DNA of 64,000 bases from Micromonospora violae (GTDB taxonomy: Bacteria > Actinomycetota > Actinomycetes > Mycobacteriales > Micromonosporaceae). Position 1 is the first letter of the stretch; the number at the start of each line of letters is the position of its first letter. The stretch spans positions 2,046,001 through 2,110,000 of the forward strand of contig NZ_SHKK01000001.1 of the NCBI RefSeq assembly GCF_004217135.1. The letters run 5' to 3'. Below, piece by piece: positions 17,278-25,155 of the stretch. The position numbers and the translations under genes were made by a program. A model generated the notes under the pieces. The model ran no database searches, was not told the DNA's origin, and saw only the letters and a list, made by a program, of their open reading frames with translations.

Positions 17278-18170
17278 TGGAACGCGTCGCCTTCCTCATC
17301 GACTCCTCGGGCGTTCGGGTGGACTGCCTGCTCAACCCGGAGACCGTGCAGGTGACCCGGCTCGCCGGCGTCCGCCAGCGGGGTGCCGGCGGTGGGCAGC
17401 TCACCGGGTCCGGCCTGGCCGACGACCCGCTGGTCTTCACCGGCGGCGGCCGTACCGAGTTGGTGCTCGACCTGCTCTTCGACGTCGACTTCGTGGAGGC
17501 GCAGCTGCGCCCGGCCGACGTTCGGGTGCTCACCCGCCCGCTGTGGATGCTGGCGGAGAACTCGACCGCGGAGCACGGTTGGCTGCGACCGCCACTGGTC
17601 CGGTTGGTCTGGGGCAAGACCTGGAACGTGCCCGGCGTGATCATCGCGGTGGCGGAACGCTTCGACGCGTTCACCGGCACCGGGTCGCCCCGACGGTCCT
17701 GGCTGCGACTCAAGCTGGTCCGCGCCGCCGAAACGGCCGATCAGGCCGAGGCCGGCTTCGCCGAGGAGTTGGCCGCCGCGAGCACCCCGACCGCCGCGCC
17801 GGGCAGCGCGGTGATCGCCGCCGGTGACGGCGCGGCCGAGCCGGGACGTTCCGGGGTGCGTTTCGACCTGCTCGCCAACGACGCGCTCGGCTCGCCGCTG
17901 CGCTGGCGGCTGCTGGCCGAACACAACCGGATCACCGATCCGCTCGCCGTACCGGCCGGCACCACCCTCGCCGTCCCACCGACCGCTCCCGGCGGATCGA
18001 CCGTCGGCGGGTCGGTGACCGGGCTGGCTCGGACGGTGGCCGACGCGGTGGGCGCGGGCGCGTCGTACCTGGGCGCGGCGATCGCCGGCGCGCCCGGGTC
18101 GTGGGGCGCCACCACCGGCCCGGCCGGCGCAGGACCGGACGGGCCCGGCAACCCCGGAGGTACGCCATGA
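17277..18170 (+). CDS. CIS tube-initiator / LysM-like hub protein (CIS_tube domain)
   Basis: 297 residues. The N-terminal ~150 residues match the CIS_tube/Pvc7-type domain: 'CLLNPETVQVTRLAGVRQRG', then 'LDLLFDVDFVE' and 'VVWGKTW'-like 'LVWGKTWNVPGVI', followed by 'RSWLRLKLVRA'. A linker leads to a LysM-like segment near residues 205-240 ('RWRLLAEHNRITDPLAVPAGTTLAVP'), which in this family helps link the tube to the spike hub. A Gly/Ala-rich tail closes the protein. It overlaps the spike gene by 4 bp, consistent with co-translation of hub parts. Confidence 0.85.
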   Translation: MERVAFLIDSSGVRVDCLLNPETVQVTRLAGVRQRGAGGGQLTGSGLADDPLVFTGGGRTELVLDLLFDVDFVEAQLRPADVRVLTRPLWMLAENSTAEHGWLRPPLVRLVWGKTWNVPGVIIAVAERFDAFTGTGSPRRSWLRLKLVRAAETADQAEAGFAEELAAASTPTAAPGSAVIAAGDGAAEPGRSGVRFDLLANDALGSPLRWRLLAEHNRITDPLAVPAGTTLAVPPTAPGGSTVGGSVTGLARTVADAVGAGASYLGAAIAGAPGSWGATTGPAGAGPDGPGNPGGTP

Positions 18171-19759
18171 CCAGCATCGCGCCCCGGGCGTTGACCGTTC
18201 TGCTCGACGGCGTCGAGGTGGTCGGCGCGGCCCGTCAACGAATCCGCTCACTGCGGGTGGCGGCCCGCCTCGACCAGCCCACCCAGGCGGAGTTGGTGCT
18301 CGCCACCACCGCGGGGGCCGGCGCGTTCGACCCGGCGGTACGCCCCGGCACGACCCTCGACGTACGGCTGACCGACCAGGCGGACGCCCTGTTCACCGGT
18401 GAGGTCACCTGCGTGGAGGTGGAGTACGCCCCCGACGGGGCGGCGGTCCTGCGGCTGCGCGCGTACGACCCGCTGCACCGGCTGCGCAAGCGGCAGGGGT
18501 TGCGGGTCTTCACCTCGGTGACCGCCGTCGAGCTGGCCCGGGAGCTGTGCGGCGCGGCGGGGCTGACGGTGACGGCGGAGGACGACGGCCCTCGGCTGGA
18601 GCGGCTGCTCCAGCACCGGCACAGCGACCTGGAGTTGCTGCGTGAGGTGGCCGGCCGGGCCGGGCTCCACCTGGCCGCCGACGGCGACGGCGTCCGGCTG
18701 GTAACGCTCGCCGGTTACGGGGAGCCGATCGCGATGACGCTGGGCAAGCAGGTGCACCGCCTGCGGCTGTCCACCAACACCGACCAGGCCAGTGGGGCCA
18801 GCGCCGCCCTGGGTTGGCACCCGCAGCGGGCCGAGGTGATCAGCCAGCAGGTCGACGAGGCGCGCTGCGGTCGACCCGCCGACGACCGCCCCGACCCGGC
18901 CGACGTGGGTGCCGACGGCGTGCGCACCGTGGTGGACCAGCCCGGCCGCAGTGACGACGAGTTGGCGGCGCTGGCCCAGGCCCGACTGGACACCCGGGCG
19001 GCGGCGCTGGTCACGGCCGAGGGGGTGGCCGAGGGCGATCCGGCGCTACGACCGGGCCGCCGCGTCGACCTCGGCGGGGTGCCCGACCCGGTCGCCGGGG
19101 CGTACGTGCTGACCGAGGTGGTGCACACCGTGGACGGTGACGGGCACCTGACCCGCTTCTCCACGGTCCCGCCAGCCACGCCCGCGCCGCCGACCGGCGG
19201 CGCGGTGGTCACCCTCGGCACCGTCACCGACGTCGCGGACCCCGACGGGCTGGGCCGCGTCCGGTTGACCCTGCCGGCGTACGGGGACCTGGACGCCGGT
19301 TGGCTCGCCGTGCTCTGCCCCGGTGCCGGGCCGGGCAAGGGTCTGGTGGCGCTCCCCGATCCGGACGACACCGTGCTGGTGGTGCTACCCGGCGGCGAAC
19401 CGGCCTCGGGCATCGTGCTCGGTTCGCTGTTCGGCACCGTCGAGCCGTACGACGCGGGCATCGACGACGGCAAGGCCCGCCGCTGGACGATGCGCACCGC
19501 CGGCGGACAGTCGATCGTCGTCGACGACGTGCGCCGCAGCCTCCGGCTGGCCACCGAGGGCGGCAGCTTCCTGGAGTTGACCCCCGACCTGGCCACCCTG
19601 CACGCGGCGTCCGACCTGGTGATCTCCGCACCCGGGCGGGCGATGGTGGTGCGCGCCCGCAGCGTGGACTTCCTGCACGCCGTAGCGACCGAGGACCCGA
19701 CCACCGCGGCGGAGCAGGCCCGAACGCCTGCCCGCGCCCACCACGAAGGAGGCGGCTGA
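18167..19759 (+). CDS. VgrG-like spike / phage late control D protein
   Basis: 530 residues. The central spike of the baseplate: an N-terminal gpD/gp27-like beta-barrel region ('RIRSLRVAARLDQPTQAELVL', 'VRLRAYDPLHRLRKRQG'-type segment) followed at about residues 345-430 by the gp5 OB-fold ('LGTVTDVADPDGLGRVRLTL', 'GWLAVLCPGAGPGKGL', 'GIVLGSLFG'). A short beta-prism-like C-terminus follows. Preceded by GGAGG, start ATG 18167. It pairs with the small tip protein encoded immediately downstream (1-bp overlap). It is expected to be carried on the tube end and to pierce the target membrane or cell wall. Confidence 0.92.
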   Translation: MTSIAPRALTVLLDGVEVVGAARQRIRSLRVAARLDQPTQAELVLATTAGAGAFDPAVRPGTTLDVRLTDQADALFTGEVTCVEVEYAPDGAAVLRLRAYDPLHRLRKRQGLRVFTSVTAVELARELCGAAGLTVTAEDDGPRLERLLQHRHSDLELLREVAGRAGLHLAADGDGVRLVTLAGYGEPIAMTLGKQVHRLRLSTNTDQASGASAALGWHPQRAEVISQQVDEARCGRPADDRPDPADVGADGVRTVVDQPGRSDDELAALAQARLDTRAAALVTAEGVAEGDPALRPGRRVDLGGVPDPVAGAYVLTEVVHTVDGDGHLTRFSTVPPATPAPPTGGAVVTLGTVTDVADPDGLGRVRLTLPAYGDLDAGWLAVLCPGAGPGKGLVALPDPDDTVLVVLPGGEPASGIVLGSLFGTVEPYDAGIDDGKARRWTMRTAGGQSIVVDDVRRSLRLATEGGSFLELTPDLATLHAASDLVISAPGRAMVVRARSVDFLHAVATEDPTTAAEQARTPARAHHEGGG

Positions 19760-20097
19760 TGCGCTGGATCCACCGGGACTCGGTGATCACCTGCGATCAC
19801 GACGGCCGGGTCGAGAACCGACCGTCGCGGCAGTGGGTGAGCGTCACCGGGGTGCCCGTGCTCGTCGACGACGACCCGGAGGGACGAAAGATCGTCGCCT
19901 GCCCGAACTACGGCCCCACCATCAAGCCGTGCACGACGACGCTGACCGTGCGGGTCGGCTACAGCGACTGGATCCGCGTCGACGGGCACCGGGTGGTGCT
20001 GTCGCACCTGGAGGGGTTCACCAACGGCACACCGCCGGGGCTGGTCAAGCACACGGTGCGCGACCCCGCTCAGGGGTTCCTGGGGGCGGACCGATGA
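19759..20097 (+). CDS. PAAR-like spike tip protein
   Basis: 112 residues encoded directly after the spike gene, the normal place of the PAAR-type tip in eCIS clusters. Short beta-strands with 'SVITCDHDGRV', 'RKIVACPNYGPTIKPCTT' and 'VDGHRVVLSHLEGFTNG' can be seen. Three Cys residues and several His could hold a metal ion, as at the apex of other tips. The canonical Pro-Ala-Ala-Arg repeats are not obvious, so I infer the role mainly from position, size and Cys/His pattern. ATG 19759 follows AAGGAGG; the end overlaps the gp25 gene by 4 bp. Confidence 0.72.
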   Translation: MRWIHRDSVITCDHDGRVENRPSRQWVSVTGVPVLVDDDPEGRKIVACPNYGPTIKPCTTTLTVRVGYSDWIRVDGHRVVLSHLEGFTNGTPPGLVKHTVRDPAQGFLGADR

Positions 20098-20528
20098 GGG
20101 CCTTCCGCTTCGTCGGCGCCGGCTTCGACGCCGGTCGTAGCGGCGGGTTGGCGCTCACCGCGGCCGGCGGCCTGGCGATGACCGAGGGCGACGAGAGCGT
20201 ACGGCAGGCGCTGTTCCTGCTCCTGTCGACCACACCGGGCGAGCGGTTGATGCGACCCGGGTACGGGTCCCGGCTGCACCGGTTGGTCTTCGCCCCCAAC
20301 GACGACACCACGGCCGGTCTGGCCATCCACTACGTCCGGCAGGCCATCGCGCGGTGGGAGCCCCGGGTCGAGGTGATCGACACCGACGCCGGGCCGGACC
20401 CGGACGACGCGTGGCGGTTGGTGATCCGGTTGGACTACCGGGTGCAAGCCAGCCTGACACCCGGGCAACTGGTCTTCTCCGTTGACCTGCTCCCGGCCGA
20501 CGAGCCCGCCCAGGGAGGAGCGTCATGA
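20094..20528 (+). CDS. Baseplate wedge protein, GPW/gp25 family
   Basis: 144 residues of the T4 gp25-like lysozyme-related family that starts sheath assembly at the baseplate. The family core is visible: 'GDESVRQALFLLLSTTPGER', then 'MRPGYGSRLHRLVFAPND' and the 'RWEPRVEV' helix-strand. It overlaps both neighbours by 4 bp in ATGA junctions, so it is translationally coupled to the tip and baseplate J genes. An N-terminal extension with 'GGLALTAAGGLAMTEG' precedes the core, as in eCIS members. Confidence 0.93.
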   Translation: MRAFRFVGAGFDAGRSGGLALTAAGGLAMTEGDESVRQALFLLLSTTPGERLMRPGYGSRLHRLVFAPNDDTTAGLAIHYVRQAIARWEPRVEVIDTDAGPDPDDAWRLVIRLDYRVQASLTPGQLVFSVDLLPADEPAQGGAS

Positions 20529-23191
20529 CGCTGCCCGTGCCGCATCTGGACGATCGCGGCTTCCTCGACCTGGTCACCGAGGCCCGGGAGCGGATCCGGC
20601 AGTCCTGCCCGGCGTGGACCGACCTGTCGGCGCACGACCCGGGCATGGCGTTGGTGGAGACGTTCGCGCACCTCACCGAGGTGATGATCTACCGGTTGAA
20701 CCAGTTGCCGGAGAAGGCGTACGTCTCGTTCCTGAACCTGCTCGGGGTCACCCGGCACGCACCGACCGCGGCCTGGGCGGACGTCCGGTTCACCCGCACC
20801 GGCACCGACCGTGCGGCGGTGCGGATCCCGGCCGGGCTACGGGTCGCGGCGGCCCGCGGCGCGGACCCCCGGCCGGTCGTGTTCGTCACCACCGAACCGA
20901 CGCTGCTGCCCGCCGACGAGACGTCGGTGACGGTACGGATGCACCACTGCGAACCGGTCGAGGCGGAGCTGCTCGGTGTCGGCACCGGCCAGCCCGGGCA
21001 GGTGCTGCGCGCGGCGCACGCGCCCCTGACGCACACGGCCGAGGCGCTGGACCTGCTGCTCGGCGTGGAGGTGCCGGCCGGCACTGTGGAGCTGGGCGCG
21101 GCGGCCCGCGAGCACGACGGTCGCACGTTCGAGATCTGGCAACCGGTGGACAGCTTCGCCGGGCTCGGCCCGCAGGCCAAGGCGTACCTGGTCGACCGTT
21201 GCTCGGGCACTGTCATCTTCGCCCCGGCCCTCGATCTGCGACCGGCCGCCGGGGCGACGCCGGTGGCCGAGGCCGCGCCGGCCGGGTCGACGCCGGTGAC
21301 CGTCGCGGCGGTGCCGCCGGCCGGGCGGCAGGTCCGGCTCTGGTACCGCGCCGGCGGCGGGCCCACCGGCAACGTGGCGGCGGGCACGCTGACCAGTCTG
21401 CGTGACCCGCTACCCGGGGTACGCGTCGACAACCCCGCCCCGGCGGCCGGCGGCCGGGACATGGAGGCGCTGGAATCGGTACTGCTGCGCGGCCCGTACG
21501 AGTTCTTCGCCCAGCAGCGCGCGGTCACCGCCCGCGACTTCGAGGTCCTCGCGACCAGTTCCGGGGCGGTGGCGCGGGCGCGGGCGTTCACCCGCGCGGC
21601 GGTGTACAGCTTCGCCCGACCGGGCGAGGTTGAGGTGGTGCTGGTGCCGTACGTGCCGGAGGCGGCCCGGCCAGGTGGTCGGCTGCCGGTGGCGGTGCTG
21701 CGCGAGCACGAGGTGCCCGAGGCGCGCCACCGGGTCGAGGCGGACCTGGAGGAACGCCGGATGGTCGGTATCCGCTCCCGGGCCACCTGGGCCCGGTTCA
21801 AGGCGGTGTCGGTACGCGCCCGGGTGGTGGTGCGCCGCGAGGAGGACGTGGACGCGGTCCGTCGCCGCATCCACGACCGGCTGCACCAGACGTTGAGCCC
21901 GCTGCCCACCGCGCTCAACCCAACCGGTTGGCCGTTCGGGGAGCCACTGCGGGCGTCCAACGTGTACCGGCTGCTGGAGCACGCCGAGCCGGGGGTGCGC
22001 TACGTCGAGTCGGTGCGGTTCGTGGTCGACGAGGCCCCCGACGCCGACGTCCGTGCCCTCGCCGTGGACCAGTACCAGCCGCGCACCTGGTATGCCGGGC
22101 GCGGTCCGGTGCTGTTCCGCTCCAGCAACGGCGGCGCGGGTTGGGAACCGGCCGGTCGCTTCGACGACGAGACGGTGCTGCGGGTCGCGCCCGCGCCCGC
22201 TCCGGTGCGGCCGGGCATCGTCGCGCGGGCCGGCTCGGTGGCCGTGGTGACGCTGCGCGCCTCGGGCGGCTCCCGGGTGCACCTGAGCACCGACCTGGGT
22301 GAGACCTGGTCGCTGCTCACCGACCTGGATTCGCGGATCTCCGACGTGGCCTGGCTGGACCGCGACGGCGCGGGCGCGCTGCTGGTGGCCACCGACACCG
22401 GCCTGTACGAGGTGTCGCTGCTGCCCGGGGCGGTGCCGTTGCAGATCCTGGTCGACCCGTCCGACGCCGACCGGGGCTTCTACGCGGTCCGCACGTTCGT
22501 CTCCGAGCGGGGCGCGCCGGGTGTGGCGGTGGCCGCCCAGGCCAGCTTCGGGGTGTACCTGTCGACCAGCGGCGGTCGGCCCGGCAGCTTCACCCACGTC
22601 GGTCTCGCCAACGTGGACAACCGGGTCCTCGCGGTGCAGTACGACGGCCCGGCCACGCTGCTGTGGAGCGGCGCCGGTGAGCCGGACCCGAGGAAGCCCG
22701 GCCAGGGCTGCCACCGCACCCGACTGTTCGAGTCGGACGTGAAGTGGCAGTCGATGCAGTCCGGGTGGCTCGGCGGCACCTGCCGGGACCTCGCCTTCGC
22801 CGGTCAGCAGGCGGTGGCGGCCACGCAGAGCGGCGGGGTGCTGCGGTTGGACACCCTGGCCGCGCAACCACAGTGGCAGGCGGTGTCGGTCAACTGCGGG
22901 TTGCCGTTGCGGGACCGGACCCGGTTCGTGCCGGTCGACGCGATCGCGGTGAGCGGCCCGACGGCCGGCGGCGCTACCGGCGGGGGCGCGACCGGCGGCA
23001 GCGGCGCGGCGGAACGGCTCATCCTGGCCAGCGGCGAACGCGGCGTGCACCGCAGCGCCGACGCGGTCACCTGGACGCCCAGCGCCAACCAGGCCACCGC
23101 CGACGTGGTGACAGTCCCCGACACCTGGCTGCTCTGCTCCGGCGAGCACGACATCGAGGTGGTGCGCCAGGATGCGACGCTCGGCGATTGA
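20525..23191 (+). CDS. Baseplate J-like assembly protein with C-terminal beta-propeller-like extension
   Basis: 888 residues. The first ~530 form the baseplate wedge protein: N-terminal 'CPAWTDLSAHDPGMALVETFAHLTEVMIYRLNQLP' in outline (residues ~25-60), and the baseplate J core around residues 330-470 with 'TARDFEVLATSSGAVARARA'. From about residue 525 to the end, blocks with Asp-box-like turns follow: 'SSNGGAGW', 'STDLGETWS', 'STSGGRPGS', 'SADAVTWTP', spaced 50-110 residues apart as in sialidase/BNR beta-propellers. A Gly/Ala/Thr-rich loop near residue 815 interrupts the last blade. The propeller is unusual for this protein and could bind glycans, the cell wall or the membrane-anchored partner downstream. 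Overlaps gp25 by 4 bp and the next gene by 20 bp. Confidence 0.88.
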   Translation: MTLPVPHLDDRGFLDLVTEARERIRQSCPAWTDLSAHDPGMALVETFAHLTEVMIYRLNQLPEKAYVSFLNLLGVTRHAPTAAWADVRFTRTGTDRAAVRIPAGLRVAAARGADPRPVVFVTTEPTLLPADETSVTVRMHHCEPVEAELLGVGTGQPGQVLRAAHAPLTHTAEALDLLLGVEVPAGTVELGAAAREHDGRTFEIWQPVDSFAGLGPQAKAYLVDRCSGTVIFAPALDLRPAAGATPVAEAAPAGSTPVTVAAVPPAGRQVRLWYRAGGGPTGNVAAGTLTSLRDPLPGVRVDNPAPAAGGRDMEALESVLLRGPYEFFAQQRAVTARDFEVLATSSGAVARARAFTRAAVYSFARPGEVEVVLVPYVPEAARPGGRLPVAVLREHEVPEARHRVEADLEERRMVGIRSRATWARFKAVSVRARVVVRREEDVDAVRRRIHDRLHQTLSPLPTALNPTGWPFGEPLRASNVYRLLEHAEPGVRYVESVRFVVDEAPDADVRALAVDQYQPRTWYAGRGPVLFRSSNGGAGWEPAGRFDDETVLRVAPAPAPVRPGIVARAGSVAVVTLRASGGSRVHLSTDLGETWSLLTDLDSRISDVAWLDRDGAGALLVATDTGLYEVSLLPGAVPLQILVDPSDADRGFYAVRTFVSERGAPGVAVAAQASFGVYLSTSGGRPGSFTHVGLANVDNRVLAVQYDGPATLLWSGAGEPDPRKPGQGCHRTRLFESDVKWQSMQSGWLGGTCRDLAFAGQQAVAATQSGGVLRLDTLAAQPQWQAVSVNCGLPLRDRTRFVPVDAIAVSGPTAGGATGGGATGGSGAAERLILASGERGVHRSADAVTWTPSANQATADVVTVPDTWLLCSGEHDIEVVRQDATLGD

Positions 23192-23687
23192 GCGGCTGCT
23201 GCCCGCCGCCTACCAACGGGCCTGCGTGCCGGGCAGCGTGCTCTGGGCGCTGCTCGACGTGATGGAGGGGTTGCACGCCCCGGACGAGGCGATCCTCGCC
23301 GAGGTCGACGCGCTGTTCGACCCGTACCGGGCACCGGACGGGCTGGTGGTGCGGTTGACCCGCTGGGTGGCGATGGACCACGTGGTGGCCTCGCCCCGGC
23401 CGGACGCCCCGCTGCCGCTGCCGGTGGGTCGGCTGCGGGACCTGGTGGCCAACGCCGCCCTGCTGGCCCGGTGGCGCGGCACCCCGTACGGGATCCGTCG
23501 GGCCCTGGAGCTGGCCACCGGGACGTCGGGCTTCACCATCGACGAACCCGCCGAGCAGCCCTTCCACGTCGTGGTGCGGGTGCCGGCCGCCGCCGCCGAC
23601 CAGCTCCCCGTGATCACCCGCATCGTCGAGGCGGAGAAGCCCGCCTCGGCCACCGTCGAGATCGTCCTGGAAGAGGAGCCGTCATGA
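23172..23687 (+). CDS. Phage tail protein I-like baseplate protein
   Basis: 171 residues resembling the tail protein I / Pvc12-type family found after baseplate J genes. The typical opening 'IERLLPAAYQRACVPGSVLW' leads to a helical block ('LLDVMEGLHAPDEAILAEVD'), then 'RWRGTPYGIRRALELATG', a strong family signature, and a C-terminal strand region ending 'SATVEIVLEEEPS'. It starts inside the previous gene (20-bp overlap) and overlaps the next by 4 bp. It completes the baseplate set; no separate tail-fibre gene follows. Confidence 0.88.
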   Translation: MRRSAIERLLPAAYQRACVPGSVLWALLDVMEGLHAPDEAILAEVDALFDPYRAPDGLVVRLTRWVAMDHVVASPRPDAPLPLPVGRLRDLVANAALLARWRGTPYGIRRALELATGTSGFTIDEPAEQPFHVVVRVPAAAADQLPVITRIVEAEKPASATVEIVLEEEPS

Positions 23688-24613
23688 CCACCGAGTGGGC
23701 GGTCGTCGCCGCCGCCGAGCAGTTCACCCTCGACCCGCGCAACAGCGGCGAGCTGACCTTCACCGTCTCCAATCCGGGCAACGCGCCGGACACTGTGGTG
23801 TTCGACGTGGCGCCCGGCGACGGCTCCCAGCGGGGGTGGTTCACCGTCACCGAGCCCCAACGGGTGGTGCCCGGCCAGGGTTCGGTGTCGTTCCTGGTCA
23901 AGCTCGCCGTACCGGCCGGCACCCCGCCCCGGCGCTACGACATGACCGGGTTCGCGTACTCGGCGAACACCGCGCCGGAGGAGAGCTCCCGCTCCAGCGG
24001 CCGGGTCACGTACGAGGTGCGGGCGGTCGCGCCGCCACGGCGTACCCCGTGGTTGTGGATCGCCGCCGCGGCGGCGCTGGTGCTGGTGGTGGTGACCGTG
24101 GGGGTGGTGTTGCTGACCCGCGGCGGCGAGCCGACCCCCGGAGAGCCGCGGGTGGTCACCGTCGAGGCGGAGAGCCTGGTGTCGGGTGCCGTGGTGGAGT
24201 CGCCGAGCAAGAGCGCGGCGAAGGTGGAGGAGCAACCCAACTGCTGCGGGGTGGTCTGGTCCGGCGACAAGCAGTTGTTCTTCCAGGGGCTGGCCATCGG
24301 TGACAAGGTCACCGTGACGGTGCAGATCCCGGCCGACGGCACCTGGCGTTTCGCCGCGGTCCGCACCACCTCCTTCGACTACGCCAACACCGTCTTCACG
24401 ATCGACGGCAACCAGGTCGGCGGCACGTTCCTCGGCTTCAGCCCGACGGTGCGCACGACGGAGTTGCTGGACGTCGGCTCGGTCCAGCTCAGCAAGGGCC
24501 CGCACCAGGTCACCCTGCTGGTGGTCGGCAAGACGCAGGGCACGAACCGCTACTTCGCGGGCATCGACGAGATCCGGTTCACCGAGATCGTGGCGCAGGC
24601 CGTGGCGCGATGA
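23684..24613 (+). CDS. Bitopic membrane protein: Ig-like domain, one TM, carbohydrate-binding-like domain (CisA-like layout)
   Basis: 309 residues without a signal peptide. Residues 1-115 form an Ig-like beta-sandwich ('NSGELTFTVSNPGNAPDTVV', 'VVPGQGSVSFLVKLAVPAGT'), residues ~123-145 a single membrane helix preceded by 'PPRRTP', and residues ~157-305 a CBM6/galactose-binding-like domain that opens with 'VVTVEAESLVSG' and ends 'YFAGIDEIRF'. Positive charges before the helix favour N-in/C-out: the Ig-like domain would face the cytoplasm and the CBM-like domain the cell wall. Streptomyces CIS use a bitopic protein, CisA, with a CBM-like outer domain to dock cytoplasmic particles at the membrane. 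The layout and position here suggest the same job; homology is not shown. Confidence 0.72.
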   Translation: MTTEWAVVAAAEQFTLDPRNSGELTFTVSNPGNAPDTVVFDVAPGDGSQRGWFTVTEPQRVVPGQGSVSFLVKLAVPAGTPPRRYDMTGFAYSANTAPEESSRSSGRVTYEVRAVAPPRRTPWLWIAAAAALVLVVVTVGVVLLTRGGEPTPGEPRVVTVEAESLVSGAVVESPSKSAAKVEEQPNCCGVVWSGDKQLFFQGLAIGDKVTVTVQIPADGTWRFAAVRTTSFDYANTVFTIDGNQVGGTFLGFSPTVRTTELLDVGSVQLSKGPHQVTLLVVGKTQGTNRYFAGIDEIRFTEIVAQAVAR

Positions 24614-25071
24614 GCGGTGGGCAGAAGGCACTGCTGGGTTTGCTCGCCGTCCTGCTGGTGGCGGTGTTCGTGGTGGCGGTCGGCGTGGGCCGTGACGACC
24701 AGGGCGATCCGGGGGCCCGACCCGGGTTCATCGACCGGTTGGGCGCGCTGGCCGGCGAACGGTCCGCTGTCGATCCGGCGACGGTCAGCGCGGACTGCGC
24801 CGACGAGACAGGCCGGCTGGAGTTCTCGGGCACCTGCCGGCTGCGGGTCGCCGACCCCGGTGCGCTGCGCACCCTGGTGCTGCGCAGCGCGACGCGGTTC
24901 ACGGTCGTCGCCCCGGCGCCCGGCGACGCCGACCTCACCATCCGCGACGAAGTCGAGCCAGCGGCGGACGGCACCGGCGCGGTGGCGAAGATCGCCGTCG
25001 ACCAGGCCACCGAAGTGGGCCTGGTCTGCCCCGGCCTGGGCAGCTGCACGGTCGTCGTGGCCACCACCTGA
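24610..25071 (+). CDS. Membrane-anchored secreted protein of unknown function in the CIS cluster
   Basis: 153 residues. An N-terminal hydrophobic segment (about residues 7-26, 'ALLGLLAVLLVAVFVVAVGV') is either a signal anchor or an uncleaved signal; the rest is predicted outside. The outer part has two pairs of Cys ('SADCADE' with 'FSGTCRL', and 'LVCPGLGSCTV') that could form disulphides, and alternating strand-like segments such as 'LRTLVLRSATRFTVVAP'. I do not recognise the family. It overlaps the CBM-like protein gene by 4 bp, so the two are probably made together and may interact outside the membrane. In its own frame, 22 further codons follow the TGA before another stop (see repeat at 25075). 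Confidence 0.65.
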   Translation: MSGGQKALLGLLAVLLVAVFVVAVGVGRDDQGDPGARPGFIDRLGALAGERSAVDPATVSADCADETGRLEFSGTCRLRVADPGALRTLVLRSATRFTVVAPAPGDADLTIRDEVEPAADGTGAVAKIAVDQATEVGLVCPGLGSCTVVVATT

Positions 25072-25074
25072 GCC

Positions 25075-25140
25075 GACCTGGAGTGGATCGTCGTGACCCA
25101 CGACCTGGACTGGATCGTCGTGACCCACGACCTGGACTGA
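25075..25140 (+). repeat. 27-bp tandem repeat, 2.4 copies
   Basis: Two 27-bp units (25075-25101 and 25102-25128) differ at one base, followed by a 12-base partial unit ending in TGA at 25138-25140. The unit length is a multiple of three, and the array stays open in the frame of the gene that ends just before it at 25071. The repeated codons would read D-L-E/D-W-I-V-V-T-H. The array lies between two genes of the CIS cluster, directly before the ribosome site of the next gene. Confidence 0.85.
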
Positions 25141-25155
25141 GAGGAAGGTGCCGCC

